From Nelumbo lutea (taxonomy: Eukaryota > Streptophyta > Magnoliopsida > Proteales > Nelumbonaceae), in NCBI GenBank assembly GCA_022828595.1, contig JAKGHH010000003.1, positions 9,176,934-9,240,933 of the forward strand: 64,000 bases of DNA. The letters run 5' to 3'. The notes beneath the pieces are model-generated. The model ran no database searches and was not told the origin of the DNA. It saw nothing but the letters and a program-made list of their open reading frames with translations. Made by a program: the position numbers and the translations under genes. Of the stretch, positions 10,566-20,915 are shown one piece after another. Each line of letters begins with the position of its first letter. Positions within the stretch are counted from its first letter, which is position 1.

Positions 10566-11970
10566 TTAATTGCTCTCCAGTATAAGCCGTGGATTATTAA
10601 CAATAGGAACATTGAGAAGAGCAAAGGTTGATTTTCTCTTTTAGGAGGTTAGCTTGGATTTGGAAACAACTTTTTGGATGATTGCCTGGGAAGGCAGGAC
10701 TTTGTCCTCCATTCGTCGACGGTACCTTTCTTTCCAGATTTCCCACACAGTTAGAGGTGGTAGTGAAGAAATTAACACACTCAGATGTGAGTTACTATGA
10801 GCCACAATGTTGAACCAAAAATGGATTTGCTCTTTAATGCTCTAGGGAATGAAGGGGATATCAAGAGTTGGGGTAAAGTGCTTCCAGACCTTTAGCGCAA
10901 GAGTAATTTTATTTCTAAGAAGTAATTTTAATTCGAAACTTAGCAAAAATCTCTTCAAACATATACCGTCGTCTAGCCTTCCCTTTATGGATTGGCATCT
11001 CAAGATACTTGCAAGGAAAGGAGAGTTTCCCAAAGCCTAGAGTATTCTTCACTAGATTGCAACGAGTGACTAATGTCTCAGCTGTATGCCGAAGCAGTGA
11101 GGAAGGTGCCGACACTTTGGAAATGAGGGAGGTGTATGCCCAAGTAAAGCTTAAAGGGAGATAACCTCCCCTGAAAAGTATTCAACTGCTTCAACCACGT
11201 CCAGTTGAATAATGTCTCAGCAGTGAGTGTAAATCCATCTGGTCTGGCAGAGCTATCCTTGGAAAGAAAGAGAGAAGACTGCAGTGTTCACTTCTGTTGT
11301 TGAAGGCATTGTCAACAAAAAATTATTATCAGCAGCCATCAGTGACCCGGTCATAGGAATACAGTTCAATAAATCATTGTGAAAATCACAACTTTTAGCT
11401 CTGAGAATATTAGAGAAAATATTAATGGCTTCCCTTTTGAGGTCTTCTGGCTATGTGATAAAAGTCCCATTTTCAAGCACATTTTCTGTCATCTTAGAAG
11501 CATGCCTGTTGGCTTGAACCGTCACATGAAAAAATTTGGTATTGTGATCTCCTTCTGCAAGCCAAGTAACTCTAGATTTCTGCTGCCAATAAATTTCCTC
11601 TTGCAATAGCCAGTGGTGAAGAGAAGATTTGTCATTCTTGAGTTAGCTAAGAGAGTCTTCATTATTTAACTGAGTATGTTCAAACAAGCTCGAAGCCACT
11701 TAAGCTTGAACACCAACTGCTGGGTAGGGGTCCCATGAAATAGGTTGCATCCAGTTTTCAAAAACCGTAGTATAGAAAGAGCGGTGATTTAGCTATATGT
11801 GCTAAAAGTTGAACATCGATGGACCCCTTCGATCAACAGTACTAAAATAAGGGCATGGTCTGAATAATGTCTATTCAAGTGTCTCACTGCAGGGGTTTGA
11901 ATTTTTGTGAGCCAAGTAGAATTTACAAGAGCACCATCAAGACGAGCCCAAACACAATTACAGCCCTCTA
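10101..11970 (-). mobile_element. L1-type LINE remnant A, 3' part (RT pieces and RNase H)
   Basis: On the minus strand, in ORF2 order: NSTWLTKIQTP and SDHALILVL, the end of the endonuclease domain (11789-11970). Then a WQQKSRVTWLAEGDHNTKFF segment (about 11500-11610), the classic linker before RT. FSLSKDSSARPDGFT (about 11270) opens the RT. The RT core is then missing, and the next recognisable piece is FPCKYLEMPIHKGKARRRY (about 10950-11090). The RNase H domain (10101-10565; HGKSGGGGIFRNEQGAVIF, SVAHSLAKL) is at the end. The element has internal deletions and stops. Confidence 0.8.
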
Positions 11971-12239
11971 AGGCCGCCGCGTTTGGTTGGAGTGCAAATC
12001 TAAACCGTTGCAAATTTGTATATCCGGTTCAGATTTGCATTCATATGGTTAAGTTTCGAAAAGGCATCGATTTTCGATGCAAATTTGTATATTTTCTTAC
12101 GTTTGTATCGAAAAGAGGAGAAAAAATATTGCTTTCTAAAAACGAAAGAAAAATTTGCTCCTATAATCGGTCGAAGTAAATAGGTATTTTGGTTGCATCG
12201 GTTTTGAGTTTTTTCTCCAAAACCCACGAAGAAAAGAGA

Positions 12240-13986
12240 GAGAGAGGAGAACGGCGAGCGACTGCGTAGAAACGGAGTAGATTAAAAATGGAGTAGAACG
12301 ACTCTGAATGACTTTAAGCTGCCTTCGTGGTTTGCTGAAGCTCGAGCTCTCAGTCCCATTACTGCCAAGTTGCAGATCGGTGCGGTTTGGGTTTTGTTCA
12401 GATCTCTGTGGTTTCCTGTATGTTCGTAATTACTGAAGTTCCTACTTTCTACGATTAGTGCTCTGGTTTACTAATTTTACTTGCTATCGTCGGTTTTGCT
12501 CTACTTGCTTTCCCTTTTAGCTTTACAAGTCCTCTGTTCGAGAAGTTGTCTTCTGCTGCTGAGAAGATAAGTGAGTTTCTCTTGTACTAAATGTTACGTT
12601 CTCTGTGGAAAGTTATGTATCATAGGTACTAGTTTGTTCATAAAGCTATTATATAATCATAATGAAGGTGGGGTTCCTCTCTTTTAGTTTTATCCTTGGG
12701 TTTTAGTCCCATCACTTTGCTTTTCATTCCTTGTCTATTCTTTGAAACAATGAAGAATTCCTTAGGTTTCTTCTAGGACAACTTTCATTAAGCGTTATTC
12801 TAAATTTCTAATTGATGAATGATTATCTTAGTTTTATTATCAGATTCTGTTGGAAATTGTGTTACTGACATGCTTACCAATAGTCTGGATTACTACTGAT
12901 TTTGTTCTATTTTGGTGTATCTCCGTTCATTTCTTTTTCCCATCGTTCAGTTAAAATATTGTCGAATTTGCCTTCTCCATGAGAAGAGTTCTTAAAAATT
13001 AAAACAATTGCTGGAGTTTGCTTCAGTGCTCACTTGATATTTTTTTCTCCGGACTCACTTTATTACTCTTGTTAAATTTTCAGGGTTGCATGAAGTACTA
13101 TAAGCCTGAGATCTAAAGCAGAACAAAGATCATTGGATAGTTAGTGCATTATTAATGATATGGATTGTTTTTTGTCTTGGGGATAGCAACTATTATTATC
13201 TTACTGTTTCAGTCCTTGATGCTTCCCTATGGAAACGCTCTTCTGTCTAAATCTCTAGTTAGCAAGCTTACCAAATTTGGGAAAAGCAATTCTCCCCCTA
13301 AATCTGTCAAGGTTGATAACTTCCTGCTTGTTAATACTTCGAACTCTATTGGTTCATCTGAAACTCTTGGGATGGTGAAAAATACCAATCTTTCCAATGT
13401 GATAGAAGAAACTGAGCATGACAATGAAACAAATGTAGAGGCCATTGACCAGGAGGATGATTTCCTATTAGAGGACAGAGGTCCAGATAATGACTTTGAA
13501 CTAGATGAGGGTATAGGGCCTGATAATGAATCTTTATTTGAGGAAGTTATAAATAAAAATTCTACATTGGGTGATTTTAAAGATCCACATACTGATCCTT
13601 TGCTGGACAAATCTAGAGAATCTCAACAAAATCTTACCCATAAGCAGATTATTACACCAGATGCTGATTTTTTATTTGACAGCAGGCAGAGATCAGATAC
13701 AGGTTTGACACTAGAGAAAACTGAAAGTCCAGATGCTGCATCTTCTCTCCTGACATTATCACCTGTTTCTTCAACTAGCATAACACATCTTAGTAATTCA
13801 GGTGTAAGTTCCAATGAGTCCATCATATCATTAACTTTTCAATCTAACAAAACGAATGATAATCCTGCAAGGAAGAAAATGAAGTGTGAGATGCCACCAA
13901 CATCTGTAACTTCAATTGCTGAGATGCCACCAACATTAACTTTTCAATCTAACAAAATGAATGATAACCATATCATTAACTTTTGA
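12240..13986 (+). pseudogene. Captured 5' part of an exostosin-family (GT47) glycosyltransferase gene
   Basis: The open stretch from 13165 to 13986 (273 residues) begins LFFVLGIATIIILLFQSLML-PYGNAL. This is a type II membrane anchor like the N-terminus of plant exostosin-domain glycosyltransferases (At5g03795/At3g07620 type), which act in the Golgi. An acidic, low-complexity stem follows. Near residue 235 comes ARKKMKCEMPPTSVTSIAEM, close to the conserved KKMKCEMPPKSVTSI.EMN that precedes the catalytic exostosin domain. The catalytic domain itself is absent. No in-frame ATG precedes the anchor; a TGA lies three codons upstream. Sequence from about 12240, with a pyrimidine-rich acceptor-like site near 13070-13082, looks like captured 5' UTR and intron. 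The 3' edge carries a small partial duplication. The family is recognised from memory. Confidence 0.72.
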
Positions 13987-14360
13987 TTATACATGCATGC
14001 ACTACAACAGAGATCTTTTGTCATGTATGTGCGCCTTTGTATTTGATTGTGGTCATTGTATAACATTATTCTTGCATAACTTATTCCTCTATTATATATG
14101 TGTATTTAACCAATAAAAGTATGTTATATGGGAGCAAGATTGGATGTATGTATGAGAAAATGTATTTCTTTGAAGAACCATCTATAATCTGAAGAACAAC
14201 TAATCTCTTTTTAGGGCATCCATTGCACAGGCATGGAGGTGGCAAAAAAAAAAAAAGTTTTGAGTTCTAGTAATCATTTGTATTCAGAACTGGAATTTTT
14301 GTTTGACTTGTTTATACAGGCATTGTAATTGGGACCTACTAATTTTGTAGTAGTTCTTAC

Positions 14361-14842
14361 TTGGGGAATCTCCTGCATCAAAATCATAGAGGCTGTTTTG
14401 CACTTCTTTTCAAGTCAACCTCTCGACAGCCCAGTAGGTCAAAAGACATAATGAGCTTTTTGGAGCTTGTCTTTAAAGACCAAGACTGTTTGGTAAGTAT
14501 CTTGGTCTATTGGGCTGTTAAAATTGAAGTAGAAGGGTATTTTAGGCATGGAAATGTGAAATTGGTCCTATTTTTCATTTTACACTTTGTCAAATAAATT
14601 CAGGCTGATACATATAGATTGACAAGTACTTGTAATTGTGTTCCTACTTCAGTATGATGTATTTGCTTAGATTTTTATGGTTTCAATATGAAGAAGCTGG
14701 TTGTGGAAGGCAACCCATCAACCTTGATTGTTGGGTAAGAAGAGTGAAAAGCACACCTGTTGCCTGCATTCTTATGCCCACAGCTAATCTGGTAGAAAAT
14801 GGTGTTCATATTTATATCATGTCTAGTGTGAAATCATCTTAG
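14361..14842 (+). other. Possible captured exon pieces, source unknown
   Basis: Inside the Pack-TIR element two short open segments look exon-like. One, near 14390-14490, includes SFLELVFKDQDCL followed by a GTAAGT donor-like site. The other, near 14690-14820, includes CGRQPINLDCWVRR and STPVACILMPTANLVENG. I do not recognise their source. They lie between the glycosyltransferase and SKI2 fragments in the same orientation, so they may be a third captured gene or coding-like chance. Confidence 0.35.
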
Positions 14843-14894
14843 AAGCAATGATACATGGTAACTGAAGTCTTTATAACATATTAATACTTTTGCA

Positions 14895-15130
14895 GATTGA
14901 TGTACGGAAGGAAATTGGCTGCATATATGCTGATCTTGTAGTTCATATCAAGGGACGTGTTGCATGTGAAATGAATTCTGGGGAAGAATTGATATGCAGT
15001 GTTTGTTTGAGAACCAACTGGATGATCTAAAACCAGAAGAAGCCGTAGCTCTTATGTCTACCCTTGTATTTCAACAGAAGAACCAGAAGAAGCTGAGCCT
15101 ATTCTTACTTTCAAAAATCCACTCAGCAAG
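14895..15130 (+). pseudogene. SKI2: Captured SKI2-type DExH RNA helicase fragment
   Basis: A TTTTGCAG splice-acceptor-like site is followed by an exon whose translation reads IDVRKEIGCIYADL, then VHIKGRVACEMNSGEELIC, then (after a frameshift) CLFENQLDDLKPEEAVALM-STLVFQQKN. This matches the conserved C-terminal region of SKI2 (cytoplasmic exosome cofactor helicase; AT3G46960 in Arabidopsis), where the acceptor-side residues are also I-D-V. The intact family has a few more bases between IC and CLFEN, so the frame is broken here. The retained intron boundary shows capture from genomic DNA rather than from mRNA. It is a fragment of perhaps 75 residues without helicase motifs. Confidence 0.75.
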
Positions 15131-15430
15131 AGGTTTGCTAGATTCTGTAATTTCAAAAGGAAGTCTTAACAAAAGGATTTTTGTTATTTTTTATATTTGT
15201 TTAATGGTGGGAGTAGCTGGAACACCATTTGGTAGCAAGGAATAATTGTATTTGCATTGATGAAAATGCCAAACATCCACAAAAATTGTATTCTTATTTG
15301 CATCTTCCAAAACAAATGAATTGAGTGCAAAGTGGATGTGTAAATCTTAAACCACTTTGCACTCACATGAACCAAACATTTTTGTTTTGCACTCTACAAA
15401 TTTGTATTCGTACTCCTTCGGAACGGAGCC

Positions 15431-15800
15431 TAAAGTTCAAATCCAAGAGACCAGAGGTCTGAATAAAATTCTAAAAATCATACATAGATGATGTATATGG
15501 CTGATTTCCACCAGGTTTCTGTAAGGGATCAAGAATAGCATTTAAGTCCCCCAAAAACAGATAGGGAAATGAAATCTGTGTTAGAGTAGCTGACAGCTGA
15601 TTCCAGAGAATTCTACGCTCTGCAACAGTGCATTTAGCATGAACAGTAAAGAGAACAAAACTGTCAACACTAGGGATTTCAACATAACAGCATACCTAAG
15701 TATTTGTTGATTAGATTTTTTCCATAGTAATAGAATCATGCTAGATGATAGCTAGCTTAACTAGATCAACATCATTAACCAATAACCCACCGCAACCAAA
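15431..15800 (-). pseudogene. LINE A endonuclease domain, 5' part
   Basis: On the minus strand the translation runs through GCGGLLVNDVDLVKLAIIWH, FTVHAKCTVAERRILWNQL and PYLFLGDLNAILDPLQKPGG. The GDLN is the conserved GD.N metal-binding motif of L1/AP-type endonucleases. TSGLLDL follows just before the insertion. The protein resumes on the other side of the Pack-TIR element at 11970 (EGCNCVWARLDGALVNSTW). About ten residues expected between the two parts (the FTWSN region) are missing. Two in-frame stops are present. Confidence 0.78.
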
Positions 15801-17285
15801 TCTTAGAGTTGACTTTGAAAGGTCTCTAGCAGTAAATTTTGCTAGTTTTTGCAACTTTTTTAACTTGCGGACAGGGGGGTTGTTTCCCTACCCTCTAGCA
15901 CCTTTTTATTTTATCACACAATTTAAAGTATGCACTTTTTATGTATCCCACTATATTAATTGTGATATAATTCTTCGTATATTTCATTTTCCGCTCCATG
16001 GGGTTCAATGGGGAGTAGTCCATAACCCCCAACCCTAGTGCAAGTGGGATTTGACCCCAAGTCTTTGTTACAATCAATTAGATACCTTACAAACTAGCCA
16101 GTTGACACCTTGCTTCATATGCTACATTAAAGCATGCATTTTTTTATCCATTTATACCTTATTCATGGTTATTTGAACCTCAAACCTAGTACTATTAATG
16201 TATTTGTGAGATTTGTAGGAATCCCCCTTATGTATCCAAGTGCATCCATATCTTTCAACAATATCTGTGTATTCAAAACATACCATGATACACATCTGTA
16301 TCCAAGCTTACCAATATAATACATAGTACCGATATTTTGAACCTTACACGAAAATAAAAATTAAGTGTGTAACCAAATTAACCCTATCATTATGAAGTCT
16401 AGCCTACCTCTATTCTTTTCTCCACAATAGGATATGAGTTATTTTTGCTCTCTCAAGTACTTTATGGCTCTTAAAAAGATCATTTTTCCATTATTAATTT
16501 ACACTAGAGCAAATATTTAAAGCAACAATAGATGTCTTGTATCAGTTTTTGCACAAAACATGGGTAAAATAGCATATTTTCAATGCCATTCCACCCATAT
16601 TGTGAACCCGTGTCGCCCATGCGACAAGAATGCTCACCACCACAATATACAATAAGTGTTGAAATTTGAATAACATGCGTTTTAACTTTAATGCTATTGA
16701 TTCTGTGTTTTTATGATACAAAACTCATTAAGAGTACTAATGGTGTGATTAAGTATGTAGTTATCTTAAGTAGGCTTCTTTGAGCCTCAACTATAGTAAA
16801 ACAAGTTTGCTACCAAAGATAAATAAATGGAAGCTATACTTGATCAACTGCTTGACCTTCATATTCTCACCACCACCGAATCTCTTTAGTGAAAATGCTC
16901 AAAGAAAAATGAAGCATGACACGGCTACTATAAGAACTCAAAGATTTGGAGCTTCTCAAATGATTATCTATTACAACAGCTCATCAAGTAGGAAGACTAC
17001 ATCAAGTTATGCTCAAAAGTGTTGGTCTCTACTCTCTAGGATCTTAATGTAATCGATTGCATGAGATGCACTCTCTATGATACTCAATAAGACTAAACTC
17101 GATTTAGGCAACTTTAAAGAGTAGTGGTTAGAATATGTTTGGTTTCTGGGCTTTCTTAGACTTAAACAAGAGCTTACAATCTTAAAATCCATTTTAAAAA
17201 CAAAAGGAAGAAATATCAAACTTTTGGATTAATATTTCCAAGGTTTCTAAGTAATGGGCTATTTGAAAGGCATGATTGCCCAAAC
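15801..17285. other. Intergenic, no gene recognised
   Basis: No recognisable coding region is seen. The sequence is AT-rich, with short open frames that have no family resemblance. The first part may be decayed 5' sequence of LINE A. Confidence 0.5.
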
Positions 17286-17289
17286 TCTA

Positions 17290-17600
17290 TAATATATTCA
17301 ACTACTAAAAAATGTATAATCAACTAACTGTGAGAGTCGATGCATGATATGCCTAACTGTAAGACATAATCGATTACCCAGAAATATATAGTTGACTAAT
17401 TATGACAATCAAAGCATGATATGTCTGATGGCACATAATCAACTATCCATAAATGTATAATGACTAACTATGACAATAAAGGCATAATTTGCTAAGGCTG
17501 TAACACATAGTTGACTACCCCAAAAGGAATGGTTGACTACATTTGACAGTTAAGGCATCAAAATGCCTTGTTTAAGAGAAGTACTCAACTACCCAAAAAT
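17290..17600. repeat. Degenerate tandem repeat, about 66-72 bp
   Basis: GTTGACTA/AATCGATTA-type motifs alternate with GCATGATAT or GGCATAAT motifs. For example, GCATGATAT occurs at 17342 and 17414, and a related GGCATAATTTGCT near 17480. About four diverged copies are visible. Confidence 0.5.
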
Positions 17601-18685
17601 GCATAGTTGATTAATTCAAACAAACCAACCAAGTTCAAGTTGATATCAATTAACTAATAAGAGAGACTAGTTGACTAAAAGAGAAAAAAGGTTCCCCCCT
17701 TCATCTAGTAGATGCCTACCAAAAATTTGGCAATAGACTATTTTGAAGAAATTTGACCATTTGAAGGCTTAAACAGCTATTGTCATCTTTCCTAAGCCTT
17801 CTATCGTGCTGGAACAAATTTCAATAATTTCTAAGAATGGCAAAATCTCTTTGATGGCTAGAAAACAATCACTTTCTCTCAAATCCTGTATAGATAGAGG
17901 TTTTTATCTTGATTCAAATCAAGCAAGAGAAAACAACCTAAGCCATCATTGTAAATAGATTATTGTTGTTTTCTAGAGAGAGCAAGTTAGCAAAAATCAC
18001 TTGTTGAAGAGATTCATGAGCTTTAATAGTTTTAGAGGTGAGAAAAGCCAAGAAGCCTTTGAACTTGTACAATCTCACTTATCTATTGTGGGTTTCTTTA
18101 CTGAGTTGAGCATCTAGAGATAAAACTATTGCAACTGAATATATTTGAATTATATATTGTTATATCTTCCTATTTAGAGGTCCCTTGCTATAACTTACCT
18201 TGTATTGCATCTATATTTTCTTAAGTACAAGTAGGTGTTAAGGTATTACAGGCACCTACAAGTCCTATTAGTTGAGGTATTACAAGCACATAGAAATACT
18301 ACTAGTTGTAAGACTTTGTTGGCGCCTATAAGTCTAGTTGGTTAATGAAAATCTTCAAGGATGTAGGCAGAGATTCTTGCAAAACGTCTATAAAACTTAT
18401 GTGCCTTGTCATTATGCTTTATTTTCTTTATCACTAACATTACTAACTGCTTTTTCTACTTACAAAAGTTTGAATGCTACTAACATTACTAACTTTACTA
18501 ATTGCATTTGGTTTAGCAATTTAAGCTTACTAACATTCATCAAATGCTAAGCATTTAATTGACTATTTTACATCTATAACTGTTATTTTAATCATTCTAT
18601 TTATTGTTCAACTGTATTATTTACTTTCAATAGATATTTTGTCCTTGTTCTTGAGATTCTAGTAGTAGCCTTAAACTACATGAAT

Positions 18686-18811
18686 CTGTTATTTTAATCA
18701 CTTCATTACAATTACATGAATTGGTACCTGTTATTTTAATCACTTCATTACAATTACATGAATTGGTAACTGTTATTTTAATCACTTCATTACAATTTCA
18801 AATGGTTGTTG
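18686..18811. repeat. 42-bp tandem repeat, three copies
   Basis: The unit begins CTGTTATTTTAATCACTTCA and continues through a TTACAATTACATGAATTGGTA part. Unit starts are at 18686, 18728 and 18770. The first two are almost identical; the third breaks off after ACAATT. More distant ATGAATTGG-type echoes continue to about 19000. Confidence 0.8.
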
Positions 18812-19918
18812 CCAAAAGATAAATTGATCAACGTTGTTGCTAAATCAAATGAATTGGGAACAAAGGTTATCTAATTGTTGCTCATTTTATCTATAACTGT
18901 TGCTAAAGCAATGAATTGAAAATAAAGCTTATCACCGTTTTCTTATTGCATGTCTAACTGTTACCAAATCAGTGAATTGGAAACTAATGTGAATCAACCG
19001 TTGCGAATTCTTTCTTTAAATGTCGACAATGCCATTGAATCTTTAGCAACAATTATTGAAAATTGTACTTACAAACATATTTAATACATCAACAAATGGA
19101 ATAAAAAACAAAAATTCATTTTAATGAGTCAAGCTTGGATTAACTCCAATGATTTGATTATTTGACAACCAAGTAATAAATTAACCAAAATAGGATCAAC
19201 TTATGACATCACAATTAAAATAATAATATACAGAAAAATTTATTAAATAAGACAATAAAATATAAAAAATTTGAAGAAAATATGTAAAAACTATATTAAA
19301 TATTTAAATATAATGATTGAGATGTTTAAAAATATAAAAAAATGCAAAAAGGGAAGAAAACTCAATGCTTTTGAGTTTTAACCTTTTATCTCTGTTTTTG
19401 GAGTTCAACTATAATAACAAACTTAACTAGTAATGAGATCTTGAGGCAATAATGGTTAACTTCTAGGTTGGTTTTTATCAATGTTTAACAAACCAACTCC
19501 AAGGGAGGTTGAACTAATCTTTCCTCCAGGCCTTGAGTCACCAGTTTGACCATTTTGGTCAAATAGGTTAGACCATGCCACATCAACATATATATGGGAA
19601 GTATCCCAACGTTTGTTTGGTTTTTAATTCAAGTTGATTATTTTTTAATAATTGATCCATCTCTTAACTATTCCATTATGTCTATTCCTTTACCTCTAAC
19701 TACACCAATAGGCACACTCCTCTGATCAGTTGATGTTTACATTTTTGCTTATTTATTTTTAGTTGCCTTTTACATTCTATAGTTATTTAATTATGTTTAT
19801 TAGTTAATATTTATTTAACTGTATTACCATTAACCTCATAGAAGATTGTTTATTTCTCGGTTACATTTACTTTGAAGCAATTAGTTGAATTTGTTGCTTA
19901 TATTTGTTTAACTACTAA
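18812..19918. other. AT-rich intergenic DNA, no gene recognised
   Basis: Only short unrelated open frames are present. Loose repeats of GTTGCTAAA and TGAATTGG extend from the 42-bp array to about 19000. After that the sequence is A/T-rich and nothing is recognised. Confidence 0.5.
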
Positions 19919-19947
19919 ATAGCAGAGGGGGCCCTACGTTGTAGGGG
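19919..19947 (-). other. Second Helitron-like 3' terminus (imperfect)
   Basis: The plus strand carries a CCCTACGTTGTAGGG hairpin (19932-19946) preceded by GCAGAGGG. This is very close to the terminus at 20879-20907. On the minus strand the end would read CTAT rather than the canonical CTAG (CTRR), so it is a diverged terminus or a relative of the Helitron end. Confidence 0.5.
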
Positions 19948-20030
19948 ATGGCTCATAAACTATCAGGTTCAAGCTCGACTCGAATTAGAGACTTGAGCTC
20001 GACTACATTTGATTGTAGGTCTCTTAAGCA

Positions 20031-20268
20031 GTCGAGGTGCCGAACCTAGGTCTCCCTCAATTGCCGAGGTGCCAAACCGATGTCTACCTTAGCTGCTAAA
20101 GTGTCGAGCTGAGGTTTCCCTAGCAGGCGAGGTGTCGAGTTAAGGTCTCCCTTAGTTGACAAGGTGTTGAGATGAGGTCTCCCTCAGTTGTTGAGGTGCT
20201 GAGCCGAGATCTCCCTCAATGACCGAGGTGCCAAACCGAGGTCTCCCTCAGTGGTCAAGGTGTCATCT
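20031..20268. repeat. 32-bp tandem repeat, about 7.4 copies
   Basis: The unit resembles CCGAGGTGCC-AAACCGAGGT-CTCCCTCAGTGG and repeats every 32 bases, with roughly 70-90% identity by eye. A further diverged piece lies near 20365-20400, after a GAGCTC-rich spacer. It lies between the two Helitron-like termini. Confidence 0.8.
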
Positions 20269-20400
20269 AGCTCGAGCTCAATTTGAATTAGATACTTGAG
20301 CTTGAGCTCAGAAGTTCGAGCTCAGCTTGACTCAAACTCGATTACCTTTGATTGCAGGTTCCCTAGTAGTCGAGATGCTGAGTTGAGGTCTCCCTCAATT

Positions 20401-20780
20401 GGAGAGAGAGTAGCATTCTTGTAATTTATAAGGAGAGAGAGAGATGGCAGGATGGAGAGATGGCATTCTTGTAATTTGTAAGAAAGAGAGAGAGAGTTGG
20501 TAGGAGAGAGAGTGGCACTTTTGTAATTTGAAAGAAAAAAAAAGCAAGAGAGAAAGAGAGTAGCATTCTTGTAATTTATAAGGAGAGAGAGAGAGAGAGA
20601 GATGGCAGGATGGAGAGATGGCATTCTTGTAATTTGTAAGAAAGAGAGAGAGAGAGAGAGAGTGGCACTTTTGTAATTTGAAAGAAAAAAAAAAGCAAGA
20701 GAGAGAGAGAGTGGTATTCTTGTAATTTGAAAGAAAAAACAAAAGAGAGAGAGAGAGAGAGTTGGTAGAGTGGAATTCTT
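20401..20780. repeat. (GA)n-rich satellite with a 150-bp higher-order unit
   Basis: GAGAGA tracts alternate with TTCTTGTAATTT-type words. A composite unit starting TAGCATTCTTGTAATTTATA at 20411 recurs at 20561, giving a 150-bp higher-order period, and a partial third unit follows. Growth or loss of GA dinucleotides accounts for most differences between units. Confidence 0.85.
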
Positions 20781-20878
20781 GTAATTTCTATGAAAAAGGC
20801 AAAAAAAAAAAAACTATTATTCCATTTCCCTCATCCTCAAATCTTCTTATGTACATATTGCAGCTTAATATATTTATA

Positions 20879-20907
20879 CTAGCGAAGGGGCCCCTACGTT
20901 GTAGGGG
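20879..20907 (-). other. Helitron 3' terminus: hairpin plus CTAG
   Basis: On the minus strand the sequence reads CCCCTAC-AAC-GTAGGGG (7-bp stem, 20891-20907), then eight bases, then CTAG followed by T. This is the classic Helitron 3' end: a short GC-rich hairpin just upstream of CTRR, with insertion between A and T. The orientation agrees with the minus-strand Rep-helicase and RPA regions to its right. Confidence 0.82.
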
Positions 20908-20915
20908 CTTGGAGA

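Larger units (their letters stand above)
11972..15430. mobile_element. 3.46-kb Pack-TIR (Harbinger-like) element carrying host gene fragments
   Basis: This block splits LINE A between its endonuclease parts. The left end reads GGCCGCCGCGTTTGGTTGGA and the right end, on the other strand, GGCTCCGTTCCGAAGGAGTA. Both start GGC and share a GGAGT...AAAT stretch a little further in, so the inverted ends are weak and imperfect. TAA flanks both sides (11969-11971 and 15431-15433), the target size and sequence typical of PIF/Harbinger. AAATTTGTA motifs occur near both ends. No transposase was found. Inside are a fragment of an exostosin-family glycosyltransferase gene and one of a SKI2-type helicase gene with a retained splice acceptor, both on the plus strand. 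Confidence 0.7.

Noticed and set aside
16020..16060. tRNA-like B-box word (GGGATTTGACCCC)
   Set aside because: No matching A box, stem pairs or cloverleaf could be built.
20322..20742. Minus-strand open frames rich in Ser/Leu (LSLSLL repeats)
   Set aside because: They are low-complexity translations of the (GA)n satellite, not proteins.
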